From: Plumapathes pennacea | Lineage: Eukaryota; Cnidaria; Anthozoa; Antipatharia; Myriopathidae | Reading direction: 5' to 3' | NCBI GenBank assembly: GCA_964036295.1 | Contig: OZ038469.1 | Location: 16,859,591-16,923,590, forward strand | DNA: 64,000 nucleotides | Part shown: in pieces, positions 25,451-37,216 of the stretch | Layout of the letters: every line of letters starts with the position of its first letter | How positions within the stretch are numbered: position 1 is the stretch's first letter | The notes under the pieces: model-generated | Databases searched by the model: none | Seen by the model: only the letters and a program-made list of their open reading frames with translations | What the model was told of the DNA's origin: nothing | Translations under genes and position numbers: made by a program

Positions 25451-28400
25451 CACAACGTCAATACACTATCAGAAGCAAATGATCTGTTTACGAGCATGCG
25501 AGATAAATATAGCCATGCTCTGACGCACGTATGTTTACGATAAAGACATCACTTGATCTGCTTAATCAGCTCAAAACAAGTATTGTAAATTGTCTTTCCT
25601 TTCAAATCATCGCGGGCCGACGGCTCGGTTCTGCACCCGAGCTTCTTTCATCGATCTTTCGGTCCATTGTCGGAGTCACGAAGATGCGAGCGAGCGCGAA
25701 AAACAAAAGAATCTGTCATCCTAAACCGGAAGTTCATTAGATTATTCCACGTATGATTCAGCTGACACAGTACAATAGGTAAAAGGACCGGAAGCCAGCT
25801 CACATCCTTGGAATGAGGTATAATCAAATGATAAACGTGTGACAATTACAAATAGGGCTGACAGCCCCAAAAATATTAATTCAACTGCAGATTTCGTATT
25901 AATTAACCGAAGTCAAAGCTGTTTCTTTCTCCTAAACAAGTTTCATCGCCCTATTTTTGCTTCCGAATGACTGAGCATAAAAATGGAAATATATTTCAAA
26001 CACAGCTGAACATGCATACTCAGCTGAAATTTAGTCTTCGCGATGGCGAACCTTTGAACCAGTAATTTCAAGCTGTATTATGCCTCAGTTAAAGGACTGT
26101 CGCCGATTTAAAACAGCGGCCTGTCCATGAACCTTAATAGGTAACTACGAGACTTTTGTTCAAATGTTTATGACGCACGTTAAACTTACTCCTACTCGTT
26201 CATTCTCACAAACGGATTGATACGAGACAAAACATGGCAGAACGCGATGTACATACACGACAAAATGGCGCCTACATTAGACTAAGTTTTTGAGAACTTT
26301 CCGTGACTAATAAGCCACGTGTTATTCTCCAAACTTTCTCGGTAATAACGCCATATCAGTCTCTTCATCTTTTTTTTTTTTTTTTTCTTCGCGTGTGCGG
26401 ATTCTTGTAATAATGACAACTTACCATTATCAGTAGACCATTCACTCGACTGCTCGGACGGATGGCCCGTTAATCCGTGATTCTCATAACCTGAAGTTTG
26501 TTGTTAAACTTTGCGGCGGCTTGCTTTGCATCTATTCAAACGAAATGAATTGTTCATTCTTTGAAAACGAGCGAATGCGGTTGCTCAGCATGCTTCCGGT
26601 TTCCGGACAACTCACGTCTATTTTCTGATGCCACGATCGTCAATGGATGTAAATTCATGAGTTCAGGTATCGCGAGTTTAGCAAATAAAGGGTAATTTAA
26701 TCTGCTTTCTTTGTTCAAATGTCAGAGGGTCCAAAGTTTAAATCAGTTTTTTCATGATCGAATGAGATCCCAAAGGATTAAAAAGCTATCGACAGTCCTG
26801 GAACAAAACAATTATTGCAAAAGCAATGACGTAAGTTGGGATGTTTTCAGCTTAATGGATTTAAGTTACTGAGAAGAAAGGTAATACCCGAGATTTTTTT
26901 AACTACATTTTTGCTGACAAGACTGAATGCATCTGTCTATAAAATTCCCAAGGCTGTTCTTGTCAATTGATGTTTTGCTTACCTATTCTTTTAGCAAACA
27001 TATTCGGTAAAAAGGTTTGTGACAAAATAATAATCATAACCGGCTTCGAGTGTTGCCCCACGGCAAGGGCTTGGCAAAACCGACAGACATCACCGGACTA
27101 CAATGCCATCCTGGCGAAAGCATACGCATGATTAATCTATGAATATGTGACACACCTAAGTGATCAAATATGGTCTACTGAAGCGGCGATTCAGTCCTCT
27201 AGATCGTTTAGCCTTTCCAGACCGACTTTAACTTACCAATTAGTAAGGCAGAAAAGCTTTTAACGACATATTTTCCGCCACCTACTTAGTTTGGACGAGT
27301 TCAATATCGCTACAAGAAATCGCGCTCAATACTTCAAGAGCTCAAAAAAATGTAGCCTAATATCGGCACACCAATTACGGAACCTGTCAGAGCAAATTGA
27401 CAGTTCCACCTTGTTTTGAATGTCTCCGCAGATGGTTGTTTCTCCTTTGCAGCTCTAGAACGGACTCCGAATAGTCGTCACCAGCCCGCCTCGTCCGTGT
27501 GACCAGCCTTCGGTTAGCCTTCCGCTCGAGCTGAATGTCGGATACCGAGAAACTAGTTGCCAAACGAAATGTTCAATTATCTGTGAACTGATGGCTGCTG
27601 GTTTATACAGGGTGCAATACAGATAATTAAAATGTTGATATCTAATGATTATATCCTGACAAGTAAGTTTCGAGATAAAAACTAGTATATCACAGGTGAC
27701 CGGCGTCCGATGGAAGAGTTCTTCATTATCGTGCAGTTGTTCTTCACGTGGTAATGAAAACTATAAGTGGACCCACAATGCAGCTGTGTAACTGACGGTA
27801 TCTATTATACGAATTAGCACTTTAAAACAGTGCTACCGAAAATCAACAAAAGAATAATGAAACCTAGCATTAACAATGAAAAGATAATATTAAAGAACTG
27901 TCAGTGATTATTTAACAAGTGTTAGTATTTTCGGAGCTCCGTCTTGTCGAAAGGGCGCCGGGATTCCTAAAGTAACTCTGTGTCGTGACCTGTTCCCACC
28001 ACTTTTACGGGGTTCATCGCATCCAAATCGGCAACTTTACGTTGATCGTTCGTATACGTTTTATCCACCTTCCGACACAGAACAAAACTATAGTCCACAG
28101 GGAGGTCTATTGCAGATTAATAAAGGTCAGTCAACTTTCCAGTACCTTGTTCAATAGTACTTACCTAACGAGATGACAGTTATGTAACACGAAGGCATCT
28201 TTAAGCGAACTCTGAGTTTGTCAGGCGATTTCACGTGTTGTTACCGTCTCAGCCATGATGCTTCGCGCGCATTCTCGCTGTCCGCCACTTTTGATGGAAC
28301 TTAAGTTGAAGAAACATTAACTTGGTATCGCCGGCCGACGCATTCTTCTTCTTTCTGCTTCAAGGCATTTTTCTTTAAGTTCGTTACAGCAAATTTTTAT

Positions 28401-28709
28401 GGGATTGGGTTTGAAACTTTGCTTTTGGTCCACAAATATGTCAAACTTGTGCCGTCGTACAGTTTCAGCAAAAACGGTTGTCGGACGGGAAATTGCTCAG
28501 TTGCACCACAGGAACTTCCGCCGTGTTGTAGCACAAAATAAAATATATTTTCTTTTTGGGGCTTGAGACTTTAGAACTCACATGTTATAGCTGTCCTTAA
28601 CATTGCGATACAGGAATGCCACGGAAGTTTACGAGTAATAGACTCAAAAGCATCCCGAACGAAAAACAGATACACGGACAGTAGCTGACAGTGCTGCAAA
28701 AAAGACTAA
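25451..28709. other. Intergenic DNA, no gene recognised
   Basis: No conserved coding exon could be recognised on either strand. Visible items are a T16 run at 26371-26386 and scattered CpGs around 25610-25700. An ETS-like accggaagt lies at about 25726. Single short ORFs (under 70 codons) show no family resemblance. Confidence 0.4.
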
Positions 28710-28961
28710 AGCCTGGTTTCCATATAATCGTCTCTGACGTAAGGATCGTCTCTGTCGCAGAATTTTTTGTCAGGCAATCGGGAAGATTATATGGAAACAC
28801 TCTTGCGGTGCGATTGTGCGATTGTGCGATTGTTTCAAACGATCCTTACGTCAGAAGCGACTCGATCGTCCCGATAGAACCGTGTTCTATCCTTGCGTCG
28901 ACACAAAATTCTGCGACAGAAACGATCCTTACGTCAGAGACGATCATATGGAAACCAGGCT
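28710..28961. mobile_element. MITE, PIF/Harbinger-type (252 bp)
   Basis: A near-perfect terminal inverted repeat starts with agcctggtttccatat at 28710 and ends with the complement (atatggaaaccaggct) at 28961. It continues inward through tctctgacgtaaggatcgt and the acacaaaattctgcgacaga block on the right arm. The element is flanked by TAA at 28707-28709 and TAA at 28962-28964. A 3-bp TWA target duplication is typical of PIF/Harbinger elements. It has no transposase, so it is non-autonomous. Short ORFs running through it are artefacts of the repeat. Confidence 0.85.
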
Positions 28962-30954
28962 TAAGAATAATTTAAAGTATTTTTGTTTCGAAGCTATGCA
29001 TGGTATGTCGCGTTTGACCCGGGATGCATCCTCAATACTTTATTGTACGCTCAGTATAAAGGACGATGAAATAATGGCAAAGAACCGGACAGGCCTTATA
29101 CAGAACTTCTATGAAGCGAACATGACCAATCGCATGAGTAAGTACATGGGATAATGATAAACGATAAATGATAAATGATAATAAACATGATCAGCGGGAT
29201 AATGTTATTTTAAATCCCGAAACCAGCCAGTGTCAATTTCCCCGTGACTTCCCGTGCAGACAGCAAACTAGAAAGCTGTATGTCTGCCAAGTCGGCGTCG
29301 CCGGACAAACATTTACCATGCATCATTACGGAGAATTTCCTGTTGACTCCTTAACGTAAGATACCGCTCAAGTCGACTTGTGGCTCACAGTGAACCCACC
29401 ATAGGTCCCGTGCGGCCCAACTGTTTACAATGCATTGAGTTTGGAATGTAAAGTTAACCACTCCACTTCCGCCTCTGATTAAAATAACTGCACGCTATAA
29501 TTAGACAAGGAAAAGAAATATGATGCCATTCCTAACAACACTCGCCCTAAATGAATCATACTGAACCATAAAAATGAAAAAGCGATTTCTGTTATAAGAT
29601 TCCGTTCAACTTTAGCGAACCGAATCCAAACGCACACTTGGGTTTGAAGTAAGCTCTCGACCAAAGCTGTTGACACATGTTTTTCACAGTTTTCACTTTG
29701 CTTGCATGTTGGAATGTTGATAAGTTGAATTCGGCCTCAAGCACCTTACCTTGGGTAGCGCATCCATCCGACGTTTCAAGATGACGAAGGCAGGTTCCTG
29801 GCGGTCATGCGTAAGGCCAAAATTTTGCGATTTTTAAAAGCTCGCTCTGGAGACTACATCTAGAATTCCGTTCTATCAGCTCGTATCGTTAACTGATACG
29901 GAAGCTAGAGACGATCACACTGTTACCATGACAATAATTCAAAACTTGGCTGAAACCCCTGAAACACTCCTGATACCCGCCTGACTAGTCCTAGAGCTAA
30001 TGAACTGTACTATATATATATATATACGTAGACTTTACAATCTCTGCATAAATTCATTTAAACCACCAGAATTCAGTTTTTTTCTTGTTTTCAAGTTTAT
30101 CTATACTTATTCCTTGTTGTGGGACGAGTTTGAAAAAATCGGATCCCATTGATGACTACTGAGACACATCCAAGTAACAGAAAAATATCCAGAAAGCAAT
30201 ATGCAACAAATTATTACCACTTTAAAAACAGCGTGATACAATTGAAATTTAGGGAAACTTTCAACTGAAATTACTGTTTACAAGTTTTTGAGAACAGATG
30301 AATAATCTACGACTTGTGCCTTACAGTTATTGAAAATATAATTCTCCGTTCGCATAAAAGAACAGAATGGAGGAATAGTTCATTTACATGTTAGGGAGCT
30401 GGTCAGTTCGTTGAACGTGCTGAAGTTCATGCCCCGATTCATGCATATACAACAAGATGTCAAAACAACTGACCGGACATGAAACCAAACGCATACTTTG
30501 AACGTCAAGACAGCCAGAGTGTGCATAGTGCGATTGGAGAAAAGGACGACATTATAAAATCGGCATAAAAGAAGTGCAGGAAACAGGTTATACTGCCAAG
30601 TTTCACGATACGTGAGCTATCGATGGTACTGTATTTTAAAATAGAACAAACTCAAAGGTCATTTAATTCTCAGTAAAGTTTTCCCGCTTCTCTTTCCTTG
30701 CCAAATCACAGACTTAGCCTGTGTCACTCAATTTTAAGTCAGCTTTTAAGTTTGAAGCTCATTTTGTGCGCCATTTAGTCGCTTTGCCCATGCGTATCGT
30801 GTACAAGGAAGTCGGGAAACGTCAATCAAATACTCGTCCGCTTTAGAACCAGGCACATCTCACGATATCAAGTTAGGTTGATACTACTTGGTCATGAGTG
30901 AGTGCATGCAATTAAGACGAGTCTAACAAAGCTCACAACGCCAGTCGGTAAAAG
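28962..30954. other. Intergenic DNA, no gene recognised
   Basis: A + strand reading frame at about 29000-29130 ends at a strong donor-like sequence (catga|gtaagta), but no partner exon or family similarity was found. There is a short (gataaat) cluster near 29159-29185 and a (TA)8 run at about 30011-30026. Nothing else is recognisable. Confidence 0.4.
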
Positions 30955-30959
30955 ACTAA

Positions 30960-31135
30960 AAATACTTTTGATCGGTTTAACCCCGGCCTGTTGGAATTTG
31001 CCGTTTCCTCGGTTGTTAAAACACTCGGCGGATTGAAAGGATTCTTTAAATGTCAGATGTACTCCGCAAGTTGAAATCGGGTTTAACGATGTTCTTAATT
31101 TATTAAAAGGTAAATGATGCAAAACCAATCATTAT
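30960..31135 (-). repeat. Diverged duplicated segment, copy 1
   Basis: On the minus strand this segment aligns with 31670-31835. Both read gattggttttgca / gattattttttggttctgca, then a proline/serine-type reading frame. Then comes a shared block, tttaaagaatcctttca in copy 1 and tttaaaggttgcttcatg in copy 2, ending in cggcaaattcc / cgggaaaagta. The two encode weakly similar peptides (FKESFQSAECFNNRGNGKF and FKGCFMTAKTFYNLGQSGK), so they may be decayed duplicate exons or old transposon pieces. The family was not recognised. Confidence 0.5.
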
Positions 31136-31669
31136 AATAAATGGTACGTTCGCTCTTCTGTCGCTTGTTTAGTCAATAATTCCGAATGTGATCGCGTTAT
31201 TATAAATTTATACAACCTTACGTTGCGAACAGTGCGACTCTGCATCCTGACTTTCAGTCACAAATGAGAGCACAACCAATAATTATTATCACATTTATAG
31301 TTATAACACAGCTTAGAGCTTATACGTTTTAAAAATAGATTTGACCACGCTGGATCCGAAGCAGTAACGTTTGACATGGACCCAAGATTTCAAAGACGGA
31401 CTGAAGAAAAGGAATAGTGGAGTATACAGTCTTTCGCGCTTGTAAGTTTGTTTGAAGAGAAACTAAGCAAACCACAAAACATATTTAGATTTATAATGTT
31501 GCAATGGATGCCATGCTGAAGAAGATCGCGTCGGTGTCAAATGGAAGATATGAACTGCAAGCACGTGTAAAAAAAGTGGCGGATAATGAGCGCGCAAAGC
31601 ATTGTGGTCGGGTGAAAGAGGACAGCGCCAACGCCAAACAGGTCAATACGTTCTTGCTTGTGTGAACAA

Positions 31670-31835
31670 CCAACAAAAATATCACTGCTTACTTTTCCCG
31701 ATTGACCGAGATTATAAAAGGTCTTCGCAGTCATGAAGCAACCTTTAAACAGTAGTTTCAAAGATGTATTTAAATTCAGGGCTTTAACCAACCACTCAGG
31801 AAAACACAACAAATGCAGAACCAAAAAATAATCAA
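31670..31835 (-). repeat. Diverged duplicated segment, copy 2
   Basis: Direct-orientation counterpart of 30960-31135, about 700 bp away. Its minus-strand frame can be read for 95 codons (31537-31824), while copy 1 is open for 78 codons. The unit lies just downstream of the 3' end of the minus-strand PGGHG gene. It might be an untranslated-region repeat, a degenerate exon or an old element; the data do not decide. Confidence 0.45.
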
Positions 31836-31993
31836 ACTATTATTCTTAACAATAAATCTTAACTCTCCAGATGAACCACTAAAATCTTTAACACAACAAA
31901 AGCAATTAACCAAGTGAATCAAACAACAGTTTATATCATGAATAGAGCAGTACTTCACAGTTTACTCACAGTTGCTGTAGACGGTGCTTCGTA

Positions 31994-34900
31994 TCAGTGC
32001 ATCACGACAAGATAAGAGCACAGAGCTGCCAAGACAAAAATAAGCAATCCACAAAATCTATGATCACATGCTCCAGAAACGACGGTAGGATTGAGGGCAG
32101 TCGTACGCATGCGCACGCGCCCCTGAGCCCTTGTAACAGCAATAGGACGCCCCACTCTTAGCTCACGAGTCTTTCCTTGTACGACCACTTCCAAGTCGGG
32201 AGCTATTGGTGCTGAGGAGATTGAAGTGATCTTCACCTGGTCGTCTTGAATCTCGAACCTCAATGTACTCCCAAGATAATTGACACCGTCTATGGTCAGT
32301 TTTGTTGATGAGGGGGGTAGGGTCGGGTTGAACTTGAGTTCGTTCATTCCCAGTCTGAATCCTCCATAGCCGTAGATGACTGTCTGCAGGAACCCGCCCG
32401 CGCCCGTGATGAAGTTTGCAGCCCCATGTCCATAGCGGTGCTCAGACCAGACCTTCATAGGAGAACAGAAAACAGAAGTTCAGCAGGAATGTTCAGATCA
32501 AATGATTATCAAATTAAACTCTGAAACAAGCTTACATTTCCTCAGGTTTTATTAGTCTCTGAAATGAAGGGAAAATTAGATATACCTAATTATCCAAATT
32601 AGTTGTTCAGAGTGCGGGCTGCCAGACATTCCCGTCCGGCTGGCAGTTCGACAACTTTCTCTGTTTGAACTACTGGGCTAGTGAGTCATATACGACTGGC
32701 AAACTCGTAAACTACAGTCAGAACATTTCAAAGTTGCATAACTGGAGTGGCTAAGACACATGTCGAATATTAAGTGCATGGATCTTTGTGTCTGCCTCCA
32801 AGGCCAGTGTCCAGCCTTTGCCTGAATCCGTGCTTATGACCTGCGCTAAGAGTGGCGACAAAGACTCGCGTACCGTACCTTGAATGGTCCTTGAATGTTC
32901 TCATAGTTTTTATAGAAAGACATCTTCGCTTTGTCCAGTTCTCCTAATTCTAACCATCCAATCGCAAACATGGCGTGTGTCATAGCAGGACCATCAGGGT
33001 CTGTGCTCTTTTCGTAAAATCTCAAGTCATTCACTCGCACCTGCAAAATAATTGACATAATTAACATTTAAGTTCAGCCCTCGGACTGCGGAAATACGAA
33101 TTGCTGTATATGTATTATCTCACTCACTCTTATTCACTCCAAACTCATACACACAATTCCTCCTTCCCATACTCAAACGCCCTAACTACCTAATTACACA
33201 CACACACACACTCACTAACTAACCAACTAATGATAAACTAATTTTAAACTGACTGACTGACTAACTAACTAACTAACTGAATGAATGAATGAATGAATGA
33301 CTAACAAACTAACCAACTATTTAACTAACCAACAACTCACTCACTCATCCACAAACTCATTGACCACACATGGTTCATCGTTTACCTTGGGCTCCATATC
33401 ATACATAAGGGGATAACCAATAAGGATTGTGTCGGCTTGCTTGGCTTGCTTGGACAGATCATAACCCTCAAACTCCGGATGATAGTTCTTCTCAGCATCA
33501 AACGGAATATACATTTTCTCGGCTATGACACTCCACTCTTTCGGCACCCTCTTCCCTAACAAGCGTGCGGCCTCCACAGCGAACTCCAGATTCAACTTGG
33601 CCACTACGTTAGTGTACACTGAGTTGTTCACGGGGTAGTGGTACTCATCCGGGGGCATCACATGGTTGATGACGTATTTCCGCTTTGCATCGCTGTATTC
33701 CACTCTGCTGGCCCAGTACTCCGCGGTCTGCGAGACGAGTGGAAAGCCGATTTGTCGGAGCCAGTGGAAGTCTTTTGTGACCATCCAATACTGTTTGGCA
33801 GCGAACGCCACGTCGCCAGTGATGTGGTTCTGGTTTTTCCCGTATTTCTCGCCTGGGGAAGTTTCCAGTCCAGTGAAGGAGCTCTCCCAGGGAAACATGG
33901 CGCCTGATAAGGAAAAAAATGGTTGAAGGAAAACTAAATACACTTGAGCAATCCAAACTTTGTGCGAAGGCCTCACCTTTGTACCCATACTGCCGTGCGA
34001 TCCTCCTGGCCGCCGGTAACCGGTCAAACCGGTACCTCAGGGCCGCTCTAGCAAGGTCCGGGTACAAGAGGACCAACGGAGGATACATCCAGATGTCCTG
34101 GTCCCAAAATGTGTGCCCCATATATTCCTCCCCACCGGGGAGTCCCCCGGGACTCAAACCGTACGGCCAATCACGGCGCGTGGAGCTCAGGATGTAGTAC
34201 AAGCTCGCGTACACGGACTTGGATAACTCCAAGTTGCCTTCAATGTCGATCTTTCCTCCATTCCACAGTTCCCGCCACGCGGCCTTGTGCTCTGATAGCA
34301 GCTGTTCTTTGTCGCTGTGTGATGAGACACAGCAACATAACTAGTCAGATGGGTTGTTTTCTAGTCTAAAACGCGACCCTCAGCCCAAGCCCCGAGCGCC
34401 TGCTAGCTGTTTTCCAAACTTGAGACTCCAGCGGACAAAATTGGCGACACATACTCCCACCTCCCTACGGGGTGTTGACCAGTTGATCATTTAGGCTCAG
34501 TGTCCCCAAGGGTAGAGTGGGGGGAGGGGGGGGGGGGGGGGGGGGGAGAGAGGGGCGCAATAATTAACAATTACAACATAATTTCCGATCCGTATTATGA
34601 CCGAGTAACAAAGAAAGAAAAGAGTTCAACATACAAACAAATTCAACATATGGTGAGTCAAAATGTGACACTACAGGGTCAAACTTTGTAACCGTAGCTG
34701 GCCGTGGGCTAAAAATTATTCTTACCGTTTCGCCTCGATCAGCTGTCGAGTAGCCTCAGAAAGAGGAGCAAACTTGGTGTCGAGGCTGGTGGCGATCGCC
34801 GTGATAAAGTACCACGTGACGGCAGTTTTGGCGGGAACGGTTAGATTGTTGGGGACTGGTGTGTAGACAATTGCGAGGTGCGCTCGAACAGCGTCAGGCT

Positions 34901-35717
34901 CCTCCGTCTCGTTCACCTAGAATTAGAAAGTTATATTGTTCATATTGTTTAGTATAATGTTTTGTAGTGTATTGTAGTGTATTGTAGTGTTGTGTAGTTT
35001 AGCGTAGTGTATAGTATAGTGTAGCGTGGTGTAATATGTTATTGTTGGGTTTAATCTCATTAATCTAATTAATATGGACACCGAACTTGGACTGTGGCTG
35101 GTGTTATAAAGATTGGTGTAATACAGCTTTCGCCTATGTGTAAATTATGTATTCTCCACCAAAAACTGACTTACCTTACCAACCATCGCCTTAGCACCAA
35201 CTTCTGCTAGTTGCACCTCTTTCAATTCAACATCCAAAGATTTGTTTCCTCGTTTCTCCACAATGTCCACGTGCAGTTCCTTCGCTCCGTCGTTGTTCAC
35301 CGTAATCTCAACCACAAGCAAGTTTCTGCGTGACCGATGAGCATACACTCTCTGCTCCACCGACGAGTGCTGCGATACAAACCACTTGTAGAACACGCCT
35401 TCAGCGACGTCCAACGCGTAAGACGCGTTCCCTAAAACGCCTGGAACATTAAACTCGACGGCAGCGGTGGACGGGACACGCGCTCGATGCGCGTGTTGGC
35501 GGTAGTACACCGGATATATGGGCCGTTTCTTCGGGTACGATTTCCCGTTGAAGACGCCCGACACATGAATGGAATCGCTGTAAACAACTGTGCCTAAGTA
35601 TCCGTTCGACACAGATGCCATGAAGGAGCCTGGGACGCTGTCTCGTACCGTTACAGTACTGGGTTTTGAAGGCAGTTGTCTTGTCTGTAACCGGGTCGAG
35701 GTCCCACTGTCCGCCAT
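31994..35717 (-). CDS. PGGHG: PGGHG-like glycoside hydrolase family 65, copy A (hydrophobic C-tail)
   Basis: Protein-glucosylgalactosylhydroxylysine glucosidase (ATHL1) removes glucose from Glc-Gal-hydroxylysine of collagen-type proteins. The exons are 35175-35717, 34726-34916, 33977-34314, 33386-33903, 32879-33040 and 31994-32452. All are GT/AG with consistent phases, giving 736 aa (human PGGHG 737). Family landmarks are GYLGT near the N-terminus, GHTFWDQDIWMYPP, and MPPDEYHYPVNNSVYTN with the presumed general-acid Glu at about residue 444. ITGAGGFLQTVIYG lies near the C-terminus. The last 20 residues are hydrophobic (FCGLLIFVLAALCSYLVV...), like a membrane or GPI-attachment tail, which copy B lacks. 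The start at 35717 (MADSG) is the only in-frame ATG. A strong acceptor at 35760 (ctgttctcttcag) suggests an upstream exon, possibly carrying a signal peptide, that I could not locate. Confidence 0.92.
33190..33350. repeat. Tetranucleotide microsatellite in PGGHG-A intron
   Basis: Runs of (ac)n, (tgac)n, (taac)n, (tgaa)n and related actc units lie in the intron between the 518-nt exon and the 162-nt exon. They are simple-sequence expansion with no coding potential. Confidence 0.9.
34526..34546. repeat. G21 homopolymer in PGGHG-A intron
   Basis: A run of 21 G on the + strand (C on the transcribed sense) within a wider G/A-rich tract (34517-34555), inside the intron between exons 2 and 3 of copy A. 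It could form a G-quadruplex and is also a likely sequencing or assembly weak point. Confidence 0.9.
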
Positions 35718-37216
35718 TATCACGGAGGATGAAGATTGCTGGCTGATTGCGGGCTCTACCTGAAGAGAACAGCTGAAGCTAAGTAATAGTGTTTGTTCAT
35801 TCACGAGTTTCTATTAAGACGGACAACGTGTCTTGTTTCGTTCATGTTAAATTCCTTCTGTTCTGACGTCCTCCAGCTAATGTAAGTGTGTCGTGCTCAA
35901 ATCAGTACTGAACTAGCGGAAACTGGGAACCAGCCCCAGAACAATCGGATTTTAAACATGACACTGCATCCGGCTCATCCACAGACAAAAAGATTGTGTA
36001 TTGTAAGGAAACAGGGGAATGTCAACAACTGTCACAGATCATCCACAGACAAAAAGATTGTGTATTGTAAACACAAGGAAACAGGGGAATGTCAACAACT
36101 GTCACAGAAACGGATGAGGTATCGATGAATTTAGATAACAATGCAATGTCCCAAATACCACTTGATCAGGATTTTGTTCCGTTCAGTTTCCAGAGTTGTG
36201 TCAGTGATTAAAGCGAGCGCTTGGCGCATTATTATCTGTCGCAAGAAACTTGTAATTAAATAAGCGGATATACAGGGACCAGGCTATTACATTACAGTCA
36301 GTTTCTAGTTCGATATACAATCCGCATGATTCTCCACCTGTTCCCTTGACTGCCTAGTCCTTCGTTAATAGATGTTATGGTGAGGCCCTATGTCTCTGAG
36401 ATACAAGCCCCCTTGCAAGACGCCCCGTGGAGAGAAAGAAAGGAAGTTATTTCCGATACGCAGGGTTTAAAGGATCATGTATTTCAGGTGAGTGTATACT
36501 GAAGTCGGATAGGTTGCTTTACTACTGTGTGTACTACACTGGTAAACGTATTCGGCAGATCGCTAACGTTCACAGACCTGATGCGCCTCGTAGCTGTTCC
36601 ATGTCTTCGCAACCTTTGAAGCAACTGCAACCCAATGAGTATCCGCCTGACTGATGCAGCTCGAAGCTGTCAGAATCAATATAATGATGGAATCACAAAA
36701 CACCTGGCTTGGCGCACACGATTCTTACAGTTTGCACGAGGACTCCAGGCCTGATCCTTTCTCTGCAAAGAAGGATGGAAAGGTCAGAGGTTACATCAAC
36801 GGCTCCTCCTCTTACTCCTCCCCACCCCTCCCCCCTCCTCTCTACTCTCCCCCTTCCCCCTTTCCGACAGTGCTTCACTTTATCATCTCGGACGCTCAAG
36901 AATGAAGTGTAAAATATCAGCCGCCTGTGCTGTGCGTCTGTGTTTAGATAAAGAATTGGAAAACGGGCCAAAGAAAACAAAACTGTTGTCTCGTCACCCC
37001 ACCCGACTCGATTCAATCCACCGCCAAACAGACGACAATGGCACGACACACTGCGGTTGCGTGGGTTGACATGTGTTGGCGTGGTCACGCATTTCCGGAG
37101 TCACGAGTTAAACAAAGGAATAATTGATTTGCAGCACAGATGTAAGCATCTCAGGGATAAAAAGAACGGACACAGCCGAATGCGCAACAAGCCACACGCA
37201 CGGAGAAAATCCTCAG
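35718..37216. promoter_or_regulatory. Shared divergent 5' region of the two PGGHG genes
   Basis: About 1.5 kb separates the two oppositely directed start codons, so both promoters must lie here, apart from any unseen first exons. A + strand donor-like site (atttcag|gtgagtg, about 36487) and an acceptor-like site (tttgcag, about 37134) could bound an intron in the 5' untranslated region of copy B. A pyrimidine-rich stretch of ctcctccccaccc type lies at 36804-36870. No TATA box is obvious. Confidence 0.55.
35975..36111. repeat. Two-copy tandem duplication in the divergent PGGHG promoter region
   Basis: The unit tcatccacagacaaaaagat begins at 35975 and again at 36039 (period 64). Both copies run through a gggaatgtcaacaactgtca block. 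The second copy carries an insertion (acacaa). It is a recent local duplication between the two promoters. Confidence 0.9.

Noticed and set aside
28691-29154. 94- and 112-codon + strand ORFs
   Set aside because: They run through the inverted-repeat MITE; the repeated peptide-like stretches reflect its two arms.
36693-37088. 131-codon minus-strand ORF, considered as a signal-peptide exon for PGGHG-A
   Set aside because: No hydrophobic leader and no suitable donor in the required phase; much of it is low-complexity from the ctcctcccc tract.
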